7,523 nucleotides of DNA from an uncultured Clostridia bacterium (GTDB lineage: Bacteria > Bacillota > Clostridia > Oscillospirales > Acutalibacteraceae), in contig CAMPAT010000031.1 in the NCBI GenBank assembly GCA_946633275.1, positions 1 to 7,523 on the forward strand. Direction: 5' to 3'. Made by a program: the position numbers and the translations under genes. The notes beneath the pieces are model-generated. The model searched no databases. It was not told the origin of the DNA and saw only the letters and a list, made by a program, of their open reading frames with translations. The stretch's first letter is position 1; every line of letters begins with the position of its first letter. Shown one piece after another: positions 1-7,181 of the stretch.

Positions 1-907
1 GTCCGTAGTGCGGATTGTCGGGATTCTGACAGTCGCCGCTGATTCCGCCGAAATCGTACACCTTGCATCCGCATTCCATACCCCATTTAATCATAGCCCA
101 TTGGAGCGCGTAGTTAGGATAAACGTTTCTGTGAGCGTTTGACGAAGCGCCGTACTGGTACTTCATTACGTTCTGACCCCATTTAATTGCGAGAGTTCCT
201 GCAATCGGTTTGCCCTCGTAATATGCCATATAGAGCCTTGCGTCGTCAGTCATACAGTCAAGAATTTTCTCAAAGTACCATTTCGGACGAGTTGAGAAAC
301 CGTCGCGTTCTCCCGTTTCAGCCATAATTGCCACAAAGTCGTCGAGCGCTTCTGTACCGCAGATTTTAACCTCAACGCCCTTTTTCGGCGCTTTCCTTAT
401 ACGGTTGCGGTAGTCGCTCTTGAAGGTGAGCATAAGCTCGTCCTCGCTAAGACCGTTGTAGTCGAAGCAGTAAACGAAACGCGGCTGTACGTTCTCAAAA
501 TCCATACATCCTGGGTTAAGCTCGTTAAAGCCTTTCTTGATAAGGTGCTCTTTGTACGCCTGATTTTCGATAACAATTTCAGGGTCGATTTTAAGGCAGT
601 ACGCCTTATATTCCTTGCCTATTTCGAGCAGAGCCTCAAACAGCTTGTCAAATGTGTCAAAGTCGTCCTCGTCAGCCACAAATCCACGGCACGCGTACAT
701 AAGCGAGTTGCCGATTACGGGAATAGAGCGGATGAGCACAGCGGCAGCGCCCTTGATTTCGTCGCCGTCCTTGAGCATAACAGCCTCCCATTTCCACGCG
801 GATTTAACCTTAGCCCATTTTGACGAGTGCTGAAACAGACCCTTAGGGTGCTTTTTGATAAAATCTTCATATTCTTGAAGATTGTCTTTTGTTACTCTTT
901 CAATCAT
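1..907 (-). CDS. FemA/FemB/FemX-family peptidoglycan bridge aminoacyltransferase, 3' end missing
   Basis: Reading the minus strand from the ATG at 907 gives 302 uninterrupted codons up to the left edge with no stop, so the C-terminus is outside the window. The family transfers amino acids from aminoacyl-tRNA onto the lipid II stem peptide at the inner face of the membrane, building peptidoglycan cross-bridges. Family-like features are an N-terminal segment with FQHSSKWAKVK (residues 25-35), the YACRGFV strand (71-77), KSDYRNRIRKAPKKGVEV (163-180) at the start of the second GNAT-like half, DGFSTRPKWYFEKIL (202-216), and the late core with GKPIAGTLAIKWG (232-244), YQYGASS (250-256), NYALQWAMIKWG (265-276) and YDFGGISGD (284-292). 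No signal peptide or membrane segment is visible, as expected for a cytosolic enzyme. The start is supported by GAGG eight bases upstream and a strong promoter. Known Fem proteins differ in amino acid (Gly, Ala, Ser) and cannot be separated by reading, so no gene symbol is given. The gene is divergent from the tepA-ftsK set. Confidence 0.93.
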   Translation of the reverse strand, partial: MIERVTKDNLQEYEDFIKKHPKGLFQHSSKWAKVKSAWKWEAVMLKDGDEIKGAAAVLIRSIPVIGNSLMYACRGFVADEDDFDTFDKLFEALLEIGKEYKAYCLKIDPEIVIENQAYKEHLIKKGFNELNPGCMDFENVQPRFVYCFDYNGLSEDELMLTFKSDYRNRIRKAPKKGVEVKICGTEALDDFVAIMAETGERDGFSTRPKWYFEKILDCMTDDARLYMAYYEGKPIAGTLAIKWGQNVMKYQYGASSNAHRNVYPNYALQWAMIKWGMECGCKVYDFGGISGDCQNPDNPHYG

Positions 908-914
908 AGCGATT

Positions 915-920
915 ACCTCG
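915..920 (-). promoter_or_regulatory. Shine-Dalgarno site of the femX-like gene
   Basis: The minus strand reads CGAGGT here. GAGG ends eight bases before the ATG at 907, a normal spacing, which supports that start. Confidence 0.75.
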
Positions 921-937
921 TAATATGTTTTCAGTTT

Positions 938-965
938 ATTATAACACATAAATATCGTTATGCAA
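938..965 (-). promoter_or_regulatory. Predicted sigma-A-type promoter of the femX-like gene, extended -10
   Basis: On the minus strand a perfect TATAAT lies at 943-938, preceded by TG and one base (TGTTATAAT), which is an extended -10 element. A partial -35, TTGCAT (965-960), lies 16 bases upstream. Transcription would start near 931, leaving a leader of about 24 bases that contains the Shine-Dalgarno site. The -35 matches consensus at only three of six positions, but extended -10 promoters tolerate this. Confidence 0.65.
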
Positions 966-1004
966 ATACTAATTTCTTAATATAATTAAAATTATAATAT
1001 TATG

Positions 1005-1033
1005 TTGAAATTTGTGCAGATTAGTGTTAATAT
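1005..1033 (+). promoter_or_regulatory. Candidate promoter of the tepA-ylzJ-uppP-like-ftsK gene set
   Basis: TTGAAA (1005-1010, four of six to the -35 consensus) is followed after 17 bases by TAATAT (1028-1033, four of six to TATAAT). Better -10 words, TATACT at 1033-1038 and again at 1040-1045, lie just downstream but at poor spacing from this -35. TTGTGC (1012-1017) with TATACT (1033-1038), spacer 15, is an alternative. Some promoter is expected because the upstream gene is divergent, but its exact position is uncertain. Confidence 0.35.
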
Positions 1034-1068
1034 ATACTATATACTGTATTTTGGGGCATAATAACCTT

Positions 1069-1074
1069 GAGGTG
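1069..1074 (+). promoter_or_regulatory. Shine-Dalgarno site of tepA
   Basis: GAGGTG ends five bases before the ATG at 1080. This selects that start for the ClpP-like protease, whose reading frame has no other well-placed start nearby. Confidence 0.75.
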
Positions 1075-1079
1075 TTATT

Positions 1080-1787
1080 ATGTCCGACGAAACGAAAAAT
1101 AATGAGCAGCCCGACGAGTCGCAGAGCGAATCCTCGTCTGCTTTTGAAACAGGCTCAATTACAGTTGAGAAGAGCGGCCATTTTATACATTGCCTGACTA
1201 TAATCGGGCAGATTGAAGGCCACTTCATTCTTCCGAGCCAGAATAAGACAACTAAATATGAGCACGTTATTCCTCAGCTCGTAGCAATCGAGGAGAGTAA
1301 GGATATTGAGGGCCTTCTGATTATTCTTAATACAGTAGGCGGCGACGTTGAAGCAGGTCTTGCAATTGCAGAGCTGCTTTCAACTATGAGTACTCCAACA
1401 GCTTCGCTCGTCCTTGGCGGCGGACACTCAATCGGCGTTCCGCTCGCAGTAAGCTGTAAGAAAAGCTTTATTGTTCCGAGCGCTACGATGACTGTTCACC
1501 CCGTCAGAATGAACGGTACTGTCCTCGGCGTTCCGCAGACGCTGTCCTATTTTGAAAAAATGCAGGACAGAATAGTTAATTTCGTTGAGAACAATTCGCG
1601 TATTACCGCCGATGATTTCCGCGCCCTTATGATGAAAACGGGCGAGCTTATTATGGACGTCGGCACGGTGCTTGACGGTGAAGGTGCGGTAAACTGCGGA
1701 CTTATCGACGAACTCGGCGGTCTATCGGACGCACTCGGCTTTATAGAAAACGTAATTGAGGAGGAGAATAAGTGCTCTACACAGTAG
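1080..1787 (+). CDS. tepA: TepA-type ClpP-like serine protease
   Basis: This 235-residue cytosolic protein has the ClpP/crotonase fold. Residues 1-25 are a polar, acidic Ser/Glu-rich tail. The fold follows: IIGQIEG (41-47), [22 protein letters not shown] (79-100), the nucleophile motif [13 protein letters not shown] (113-125, probable Ser117), TVHPVR (138-143, probable catalytic His140), [20 protein letters not shown] (150-169), and a C-terminal segment with MDVGT and [13 protein letters not shown], where Asp193 is the best guess for the acid. GGHSIG and HPVR are hallmarks of TepA (YmfB) rather than housekeeping ClpP. The Bacillus subtilis homologue was first named translocation-enhancing protein and later linked to degradation of small acid-soluble spore proteins during outgrowth. 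It is the first gene of the set, and its last 16 bases overlap the ylzJ-like gene. The position upstream of ftsK matches Bacillus. The role in spores is inferred from the family and would apply only if this host sporulates. Confidence 0.92.
   Translation: MSDETKNNEQPDESQSESSSAFETGSITVEKSGHFIHCLTIIGQIEGHFILPSQNKTTKYEHVIPQLVAIEESKDIEGLLIILNTVGGDVEAGLAIAELLSTMSTPTASLVLGGGHSIGVPLAVSCKKSFIVPSATMTVHPVRMNGTVLGVPQTLSYFEKMQDRIVNFVENNSRITADDFRALMMKTGELIMDVGTVLDGEGAVNCGLIDELGGLSDALGFIENVIEEENKCSTQ
1758..1766 (+). promoter_or_regulatory. Shine-Dalgarno site of the ylzJ-like gene inside the tepA 3' end
   Basis: GAGGAGGAG contains a perfect AGGAGG (1759-1764) seven bases before the GTG at 1772. It lies inside the codons for the Glu-rich TepA tail. 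It is what justifies calling a small gene with a GTG start here. Confidence 0.75.
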
Positions 1788-1981
1788 TCAGTCTTGATGA
1801 TATTTTTTACGGCGGCGCGTCTGCCTGCAACAGTACAGCGCGCTCTACCAATCCGTACGACTATATCCGCAAGGGTTGGTTTCTTGATAATAACGTAGTT
1901 TACAGAGGAGTTAGTAATGTCAATCTTAAATTCAATTATCCAGTCAATACTTCAGGCGATATACGAAATTCTGCCGATTAG
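1772..1981 (+). CDS. YlzJ-like small protein
   Basis: This 69-codon gene starts with GTG, overlaps the tepA end by 16 bases and has a very strong Shine-Dalgarno site. The N-terminus [11 protein letters not shown] (residues 2-12) and a later [13 protein letters not shown] (25-37) resemble the two conserved blocks of the YlzJ-like family, a short protein of unknown function commonly encoded between tepA and spoIIIE/ftsK in Firmicutes. The stretch between the two blocks is short compared with my recollection of Bacillus YlzJ. The last 21-22 residues are encoded inside the first 65 bases of the next gene and do not look like family sequence, so the useful fold may end near residue 48. There is no signal peptide or membrane helix. 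Identification rests on the N-terminal motif plus gene order. Function is unknown. Confidence 0.72.
   Translation: MLYTVVSLDDIFYGGASACNSTARSTNPYDYIRKGWFLDNNVVYRGVSNVNLKFNYPVNTSGDIRNSAD
1905..1910 (+). promoter_or_regulatory. Shine-Dalgarno site of the UppP-like gene
   Basis: GAGGAG ends six bases before the ATG at 1917. It supports that start even though it forces a 65-base overlap with the ylzJ-like gene. The UppP-type N-terminal motif begins only a few residues after this ATG, which confirms it. Confidence 0.75.
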
Positions 1982-2774
1982 CGCTTCGGCGCATTCGGCG
2001 GCGTTCCACGAGTTTGCAGGTAAAGCAGACGGGTCTTTTTCGTCGCTGACAGGGATTATACATATCGGAATTGCAGTCGGAATTATCGCCGCGAGCTATG
2101 GCGTTTTTATGAAAATGGGCAAGGAGTTTTTCGGCACCTTTGCCGATATCTTCGGCAGAAATATTAAGGGCAGCTCTAAAAAGCCTGCGCGCAGATTTAT
2201 GTATTATACGCTTGTAAGCTTCTGTCCGCTTATTCTCTGGCTCATTCCTTGCGGCGGCGCAGGATTCCTCTTTTCCGTGCTCCGCAGGACAAGCTACAAC
2301 GGAACGCTTCTCGACGAGGGAATATTCCTCCTCGTTACAGGCGCTGTTGTTATTGCAGCGGCAAGACAGCTTAAACTTTCGAGAAATGACAAGAGCATTA
2401 ACTTAGTATTCGCAATCGTTACGGGCGTTATCGTGCTTCTTATGCTTCCGCTTGCAGGCTTTTCACTCATCGGCGGTATATTCGCAGTACTTATTCTTCT
2501 CGGCGTTTCAAGACGTCCTGCGCTTCGTTATACGCTCGTGATTTCTGCTCCGGTTATGCTCGTCCTCGGCATTGTTGAAACCTGCCTCGGCGAGTCCGTC
2601 GGCGTTATCGAGGGTATTATCGGCGCAGTTCTCAGCGTTGTAGCTTCTTTCATCCTCGTAAAAGTTCTTCGCTTTATCATCAAGAATAATTATTTAAAAT
2701 ATTTCGGCATATACGATTTGGGCGTAGGATTTATTATCGGCATAGTCGGTATTTTCCAGCTCGCTCTTAACTAA
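1917..2774 (+). CDS. UppP/BacA-like membrane protein, catalytic residues altered
   Basis: This 285-residue polytopic protein has about seven or eight hydrophobic segments (roughly 45-64, 97-120, 133-150, 163-180, 181-197, 205-222, 232-252, 266-283). It is homologous to UppP, which dephosphorylates undecaprenyl diphosphate to recycle the cell-wall lipid carrier. The N-terminal [14 protein letters not shown] (13-26) matches the family (E/Q)xxxE...PxSSxGH motif. LAGFSLIGGI (179-188), GVSRRPALRYTLVISAP (196-212) and the C-terminal FGIYDLG (263-269) align with the second signature and the family's terminal FxIY. Glu17 and His26 are kept. The Ser equivalent to E. coli Ser27 is Ala23, and the essential Arg of PGxSRSxxT (E. 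coli Arg174) is Leu184, with the Pro, second Ser and Thr of that motif also lost. Hence ordinary phosphatase activity is doubtful. It lies between ylzJ and ftsK, 22 bases before ftsK. A lipid-binding or transport role is only speculation. Homology is confident; function is not. Confidence 0.82.
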   Translation: MSILNSIIQSILQAIYEILPISASAHSAAFHEFAGKADGSFSSLTGIIHIGIAVGIIAASYGVFMKMGKEFFGTFADIFGRNIKGSSKKPARRFMYYTLVSFCPLILWLIPCGGAGFLFSVLRRTSYNGTLLDEGIFLLVTGAVVIAAARQLKLSRNDKSINLVFAIVTGVIVLLMLPLAGFSLIGGIFAVLILLGVSRRPALRYTLVISAPVMLVLGIVETCLGESVGVIEGIIGAVLSVVASFILVKVLRFIIKNNYLKYFGIYDLGVGFIIGIVGIFQLALN

Positions 2775-2781
2775 AATTTAT

Positions 2782-2790
2782 AAGGACAGG
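2782..2790 (+). promoter_or_regulatory. Shine-Dalgarno site of ftsK
   Basis: AAGGACAGG precedes the ATG at 2797, with AGG ending six bases upstream and AAGGA ten bases upstream. It lies in the 22-base gap after the UppP-like stop codon. Confidence 0.6.
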
Positions 2791-2796
2791 TAAATA

Positions 2797-5334
2797 ATGG
2801 AAAAAAATACTAAAAAGAAATCCTCTGCTAAAAGCGGCTCAAAAAAACAGCCTGCACCGAAGCAGAAAAAAGAGCCGAAACAGCTTTCGGAGGAACAGCT
2901 TGAACAGAAAAGGGAAGATACCGCAAGAATTGTCAGCATTGTGATTTTTGCGCTCAGCGCGCTGTTCTTCTTTATCGCAGTAGTGAGCGGCGAAGGCGTG
3001 TGGAATGCGGTACATAATTTCTTTATCGGCTTATTCGGCTGGTTCGGAGCAGTAGCTTTTCCGCTTCTGTGTCTGCTTTATTCGGTTTTGTTTACAGTTA
3101 AAAAGCCGAATAAGAATATGACTTATGAAGTCGTTTCAATCGTTATTCTTGTAATAATGATTTCGACTTTTATTCATATTGTGCAGAATAAGACAGGCTC
3201 CGCCTTCGGTGAAACTGTTAAGTCGGCATACTTCAACGCGCCTGAAATGTTTAACGGCGGATTTTTCGGCGGACTTATCGGCTGGCTTCTTCTCACTCTC
3301 GGAAAAGCGCCTGCGATTATCGTCGACCTTCTCGTTATCCTTGTTGATGTGCTTTTGCTGTCACGCGTTACTATTAATCAGTTCTTCAGAAATACTGCAA
3401 AGCCGGTTAAGAAGGTCTTTGAGCGCGCCACCCCGTATATCGAGGAAAGACGCGAAAAACGCCAGTTCAGGAATATTGACATTCCGCTTGACGACTATCC
3501 TTCGACGGGCGAAGTAATTGATAATCAGAGCAAAAAGTCGCGCAGCAGGACAAAGCCCCGGGAGGATGACCTCGGCGACGACTTGACTGCAGATATTATA
3601 CGCGAGATTAATGAGACAACAAAACGTCATAAGGAGGAGCGTAAAGCGCCTAAGAGCATTGACGAAATCGTTGCTGACGCCAGCAGCGAAAAACCGAAAA
3701 ACGAGGATAAAAAGAAGCTCGAAAATGCGGAAATTCCCGAGTTTACCGTTACGGAAGACGAGCTTCATTCAAGCGTAGCTGAATATAAGCTTCCTCCTAT
3801 TGACTTGCTTAAGACTGTTAAGAAAAAATCTGCACGCGACGTAAGTAACGAGCTTAAGAATAACGCAGCTCTCCTCGTTGATACTCTTGCTTCCTTCGGC
3901 GTTTCCGCTGAAATCACAGATATTTCACGCGGACCGACTGTTACGCGATATGAGCTTAAGCCTGCGGCAGGCGGGCGTATTTCAAAGATTACGAACCTTG
4001 CGGACGACATCGCGCTCAATCTTGCGGCAACTAACGTAAGAATTGAAGCGCCTATCCCGGGTAAGGCGGCTGTCGGCATTGAAATCCCGAACAGCGTTAA
4101 AAACAGCGTTTCAATGCGCGAAATTATCGATACAGACGAGTTTGAAAAGCAAAAATCTCTGCTCTCAGCAGGTATCGGTAAGGACATCGCAGGTAATACA
4201 GTATTTTGCGACGTCTCAAAAATGCCTCACCTTCTTATCGCAGGTACAACAGGTTCAGGTAAATCTGTTTGTATGAATTCTATTATCGTTTCAATCCTTT
4301 ACAGAGCGAAGCCGAATGAGGTTAAATTCCTTATGATTGACCCGAAGAAGGTTGAGTTTTCTAAGTATGAGAACATCCCGCACCTTCTCGTCCCCGTCGT
4401 TACCGACCCGCGCAAGGCTTCGGGCGCGCTCGGCTGGGCTGTGTCGGAAATGCTTAAGCGTTATCAGGCGTTCTCCGATACGGGCGTTCGTGATATCGAG
4501 GGTTATAATAAGTTTGTCAAGAAGCACGACGATATGGAACCGATGCCGAAAATTGTTATCTGTATCGACGAGCTTGCCGATTTGATGATGGCTGCGCCAA
4601 AAGAGGTCGAGGACTCAATCTGCCGTCTTGCACAGATGGCGCGTGCAGCAGGTATGCACCTTGTAATCGCTACTCAGAGACCGTCAGTTGACGTTATCAC
4701 AGGTCTTATTAAGGCGAATATCTCATCGCGAATTGCGCTTACTGTTTCGTCGCAGATAGACTTGCGTACCATTCTTGATACGGGCGGCGCGGAAAAACTC
4801 CTCGGAAGAGGCGATATGCTTTATTCGCCTATCGGCGCAAGCAAACCGCTTCGTGTTCAGGGCTGCTTCATCAGCGATGAAGAAGTTGAGTCGCTTTGTA
4901 ACTTTATCAGGAATCAGGGCGACAGCGAGTACTCGGACGAAATCCAGAAGGAAATTGAGAACAAAGCCGCTCAGGAAAAGGGCTCGTCTCCGTTTACGGA
5001 CGACGGTGAAGGCGGCGAAGCGCTTGACCCGTTGTTTGATAAAGCAGTCGACGTCGTACTTGAAAACGGCAGGGCGTCAACCTCCTTCCTTCAGCGTAAG
5101 CTGTCAGTCGGATATTCGCGAGGCTCAAAGATTATGGACCAGCTTGAAGAGAAGGGCATAATCGGACCTCAGGACGGCGCAAAGCCGCGCGAAATCCGTA
5201 TTAATAAGCAACAATGGATTCAGATGCAGGCGCAGGGACCTGCTCCTGAATTTACCGCGGAAAATACAGAACAAATCAGCTTCGATGCTCCCGAGGAGCC
5301 TGCTGATGTCACAGAAGAAATTGAAGAGTTCTGA
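2797..5334 (+). CDS. ftsK: FtsK/SpoIIIE DNA translocase
   Basis: This 845-residue membrane-anchored ATPase pumps double-stranded DNA through the division or sporulation septum as a hexamer. A Lys-rich cytoplasmic tail (1-42) is followed by four or five membrane segments (about 44-64, 74-101, 108-129, 154-188), then a charged linker (about 200-325). The alpha/beta motor follows: alpha part from about 350 (SFGVSAEITDISRGPTVTRY), Walker A GTTGSGKS at 483-490, DPKKVEF (515-521), Walker B IVICIDELADLM (586-597, Asp591 and Glu592) and ATQRPSVDVITGLIKANI (625-642). The C-terminal winged-helix gamma domain (about 744-803), with YSRGSKIMDQLEEKGIIGP, would read the polar guide sequences that set direction. 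All key residues are present and the length is normal for a Gram-positive SpoIIIE-type protein, with a much shorter linker than E. coli FtsK. Sequence alone cannot say whether it acts in vegetative division, sporulation or both. The stop codon overlaps the start of the next gene by one base. Confidence 0.97.
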   Translation: MEKNTKKKSSAKSGSKKQPAPKQKKEPKQLSEEQLEQKREDTARIVSIVIFALSALFFFIAVVSGEGVWNAVHNFFIGLFGWFGAVAFPLLCLLYSVLFTVKKPNKNMTYEVVSIVILVIMISTFIHIVQNKTGSAFGETVKSAYFNAPEMFNGGFFGGLIGWLLLTLGKAPAIIVDLLVILVDVLLLSRVTINQFFRNTAKPVKKVFERATPYIEERREKRQFRNIDIPLDDYPSTGEVIDNQSKKSRSRTKPREDDLGDDLTADIIREINETTKRHKEERKAPKSIDEIVADASSEKPKNEDKKKLENAEIPEFTVTEDELHSSVAEYKLPPIDLLKTVKKKSARDVSNELKNNAALLVDTLASFGVSAEITDISRGPTVTRYELKPAAGGRISKITNLADDIALNLAATNVRIEAPIPGKAAVGIEIPNSVKNSVSMREIIDTDEFEKQKSLLSAGIGKDIAGNTVFCDVSKMPHLLIAGTTGSGKSVCMNSIIVSILYRAKPNEVKFLMIDPKKVEFSKYENIPHLLVPVVTDPRKASGALGWAVSEMLKRYQAFSDTGVRDIEGYNKFVKKHDDMEPMPKIVICIDELADLMMAAPKEVEDSICRLAQMARAAGMHLVIATQRPSVDVITGLIKANISSRIALTVSSQIDLRTILDTGGAEKLLGRGDMLYSPIGASKPLRVQGCFISDEEVESLCNFIRNQGDSEYSDEIQKEIENKAAQEKGSSPFTDDGEGGEALDPLFDKAVDVVLENGRASTSFLQRKLSVGYSRGSKIMDQLEEKGIIGPQDGAKPREIRINKQQWIQMQAQGPAPEFTAENTEQISFDAPEEPADVTEEIEEF

Positions 5335-7181
5335 TGAATGATTTTTTACCGATAAGCAAAGATGAAATGCAGAAGAGAGGATGGGACGAGGTCGATTTTG
5401 TCTATGTCACAGGCGACGCGTATGTCGACCATCCCTCCTTCGGCGCTGCAATAATAACAAGAGTCCTTGAAGCGAAGGGCTTTAAAGTAGCCGTACTAAG
5501 CCAGCCTGACTGGAATAGCACGGCTGATTTTGTTCAGTTTGGAAAGCCGAGACTCGGATTTCTCATTACCGCCGGGAATATTGACAGTATGGTTGCTCAC
5601 TATACTGTCGCAAGGAAAAAGCGTTCTGCTGACGCATATACTGCAGGAGGCGTTGTCGGAAAACGCCCCGACAGAGCTGTGTGCGTTTATTCAAAGCTCG
5701 CAAAGAGCGCCTATCCCGACGTTCCCGTAATTATCGGCGGCCTTGAAGCCTCGCTTCGCCGTTTTGCGCACTATGATTACTGGGCGGATTGCGTTAAGCC
5801 GAGCGTCCTGATTGATTCGGGCGCTGATTTGCTTATTTTCGGAATGGGTGAAAACCAGATTATTGAAATTGCCAACCGCCTCAACAGCGGCGAAAGCGTT
5901 GACACTATGCACGATATCAGGGGTACGTCTTACGCTGTAGACGTGCGTGAAACTCCTTATGTCGGCACAGAGTGCCCGAGCTATGAAAACATCTGCTCTT
6001 CTAAGAAGGAGTACGCAAAAGCCGCGCGTATTCAGCAGGATGAGCAGGACCATATCAGAGGCAGAATTATCAAGCAGAAGCACGGAAAAATTATGGTTGT
6101 GCAAAATCAGCCTATGCCGCCTCTTACAACGAGCAAGCTCGACTGGGTTTATTCACTTCCGTATATGAGAACATACCACCCGAGCTATGAAAAGCTCGGC
6201 GGCGTTCCCGGTATTCAGGAGGTTGAGTTTTCGATTACTCATAACCGCGGCTGCTTCGGCGCGTGCAACTTTTGCTCAATCGCATTCCACCAGGGAAGAT
6301 ATGTAACAACGAGAAGTAAAAAGAGTATTCTGACGGAAGCTGAAAAACTTACTCATATGCCGAACTTCAAGGGATATATTCACGATATCGGCGGTCCTAC
6401 GGCGAATTTCCGCCGCCCGTCGTGCGATATTCAGGAGGAGCACGGACTCTGTAAGGGCAAGAAGTGTCTTGCTCCGAAACCGTGCCCGAATTTAGAGGTT
6501 GACCATAGCGAGTATCTCGATATTCTCCGCGAGGTTCGCTCTCTTCCGAGCGTTAAAAAGGTCTTTATACGCTCCGGTATCAGATACGACTATCTGCTTG
6601 AGGACAGAGACGAATCATTTTTCAGAGAACTTGTGAAATATCACGTCAGCGGTCAGCTTAAGGTTGCCCCTGAGCATTGTTCTGCCGCCGTTCTTGATAA
6701 AATGGGAAAGCCGCATATTGAAGCGTATATTGAGTTCTCAAGACGCTATTTTAAATATACAGGAGAGGTTAATAAGGAGCAGTACCTTGTTCCGTATCTT
6801 ATGTCGAGCCACCCCGGCTCAACTCTTAAGGACGCCGTGGAGCTTGCGCAGTTTCTGAAGAAGAACAAAATCCGCCCTGAGCAGGTTCAGGATTTCTATC
6901 CCACCCCGGGAACAATTTCGACTGCGATGTACTACAGCGGACTTGACCCATATACAATGGAAGAGGTCTATTGCGCGAAGAATCCGCACGATAAGGCGCT
7001 TCAGAGAGCGCTGCTGCAGTATTTTAACCCGAAGAACAGGCGCCTTGTTGAGGAGGCGCTCGTAAAAGCACACCGTACAGACCTGATAGGCACGGGCGAA
7101 AAGTGTCTTATCAGACCGCTCGCAAATCAGAATACAAACCGCAGTAACAGAAAAAACGCCGGAAATAAACGAAGAAAATGA
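5334..7181 (+). CDS. YgiQ-family radical SAM protein
   Basis: This 615-residue enzyme of unknown reaction has an N-terminal GWDEVDFVYVTGDAYVDHPSFG (16-37), which is the YgiQ family opening, then a Rossmann-like, cobalamin-binding-type region with GGLEASLRRFAHYDYW (135-150) to about 180. The radical SAM core begins at NRGCFGACNFCSI (304-316), where Cys307, Cys311 and Cys314 form the CxxxCxxC motif for the [4Fe-4S] cluster that cleaves S-adenosylmethionine. A second set of cysteines (364, 373, 378, 384) in SCDIQEEHGLCKGKKCLAPKPC is also typical of YgiQ and might hold an auxiliary metal cluster. KVAPEHCS (443-450) and PYLMSSHPGST (487-497) are further core motifs. The tail (from about 595) is basic and low-complexity (NRSNRKNAGNKRRK). 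It is shorter than E. coli YgiQ (about 740 residues). ATG 5334 overlaps the ftsK TGA by one base and no strong Shine-Dalgarno is present, so translation is probably coupled to ftsK. The substrate is unknown. Confidence 0.94.
   Translation: MNDFLPISKDEMQKRGWDEVDFVYVTGDAYVDHPSFGAAIITRVLEAKGFKVAVLSQPDWNSTADFVQFGKPRLGFLITAGNIDSMVAHYTVARKKRSADAYTAGGVVGKRPDRAVCVYSKLAKSAYPDVPVIIGGLEASLRRFAHYDYWADCVKPSVLIDSGADLLIFGMGENQIIEIANRLNSGESVDTMHDIRGTSYAVDVRETPYVGTECPSYENICSSKKEYAKAARIQQDEQDHIRGRIIKQKHGKIMVVQNQPMPPLTTSKLDWVYSLPYMRTYHPSYEKLGGVPGIQEVEFSITHNRGCFGACNFCSIAFHQGRYVTTRSKKSILTEAEKLTHMPNFKGYIHDIGGPTANFRRPSCDIQEEHGLCKGKKCLAPKPCPNLEVDHSEYLDILREVRSLPSVKKVFIRSGIRYDYLLEDRDESFFRELVKYHVSGQLKVAPEHCSAAVLDKMGKPHIEAYIEFSRRYFKYTGEVNKEQYLVPYLMSSHPGSTLKDAVELAQFLKKNKIRPEQVQDFYPTPGTISTAMYYSGLDPYTMEEVYCAKNPHDKALQRALLQYFNPKNRRLVEEALVKAHRTDLIGTGEKCLIRPLANQNTNRSNRKNAGNKRRK

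Noticed and set aside
196..199. GVSRR in the UppP-like protein (residues 196-200) as the catalytic PGxSR motif
   Set aside because: Gapless alignment places this at the second, downstream GVSR of UppP. The catalytic PGxSR position is AGFSL (180-184), so the Arg is really absent there. Coordinates given are residue numbers of that protein.
545..823. 92-codon plus-strand frame opposite the femX-like gene
   Set aside because: The minus-strand frame carries clear Fem-family motifs throughout. The plus frame is its shadow.
1037..1228. 63-codon minus-strand frame over the tepA start
   Set aside because: It overlaps the tepA promoter region and N-terminus, and has no motif.
2801..2807. Run of seven A residues at the start of ftsK as a possible slippage or phase-variation site
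   Set aside because: The frame is intact and Lys/Asn-rich N-termini often give such runs. Nothing else suggests regulation by slippage.
3361..3768. 135-codon open frame on the minus strand within ftsK
   Set aside because: It lies opposite the ftsK linker coding sequence, has no family-like motif, and is explained by codon bias of the real gene.
3765..4187. 140-codon open frame on the minus strand within ftsK
   Set aside because: It is antisense to the conserved alpha/beta motor region of ftsK. Ser/Ala/Arg-rich composition is typical of a shadow frame.
4775..5161. 128-codon plus-strand frame inside ftsK
   Set aside because: Its Arg/Ser-rich product overlaps the ftsK gamma domain in another frame, where every FtsK motif is intact.
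5691..6104. 137-codon open frame on the minus strand within the ygiQ gene
   Set aside because: It is fully inside a convincing radical SAM gene and has no recognisable protein features.
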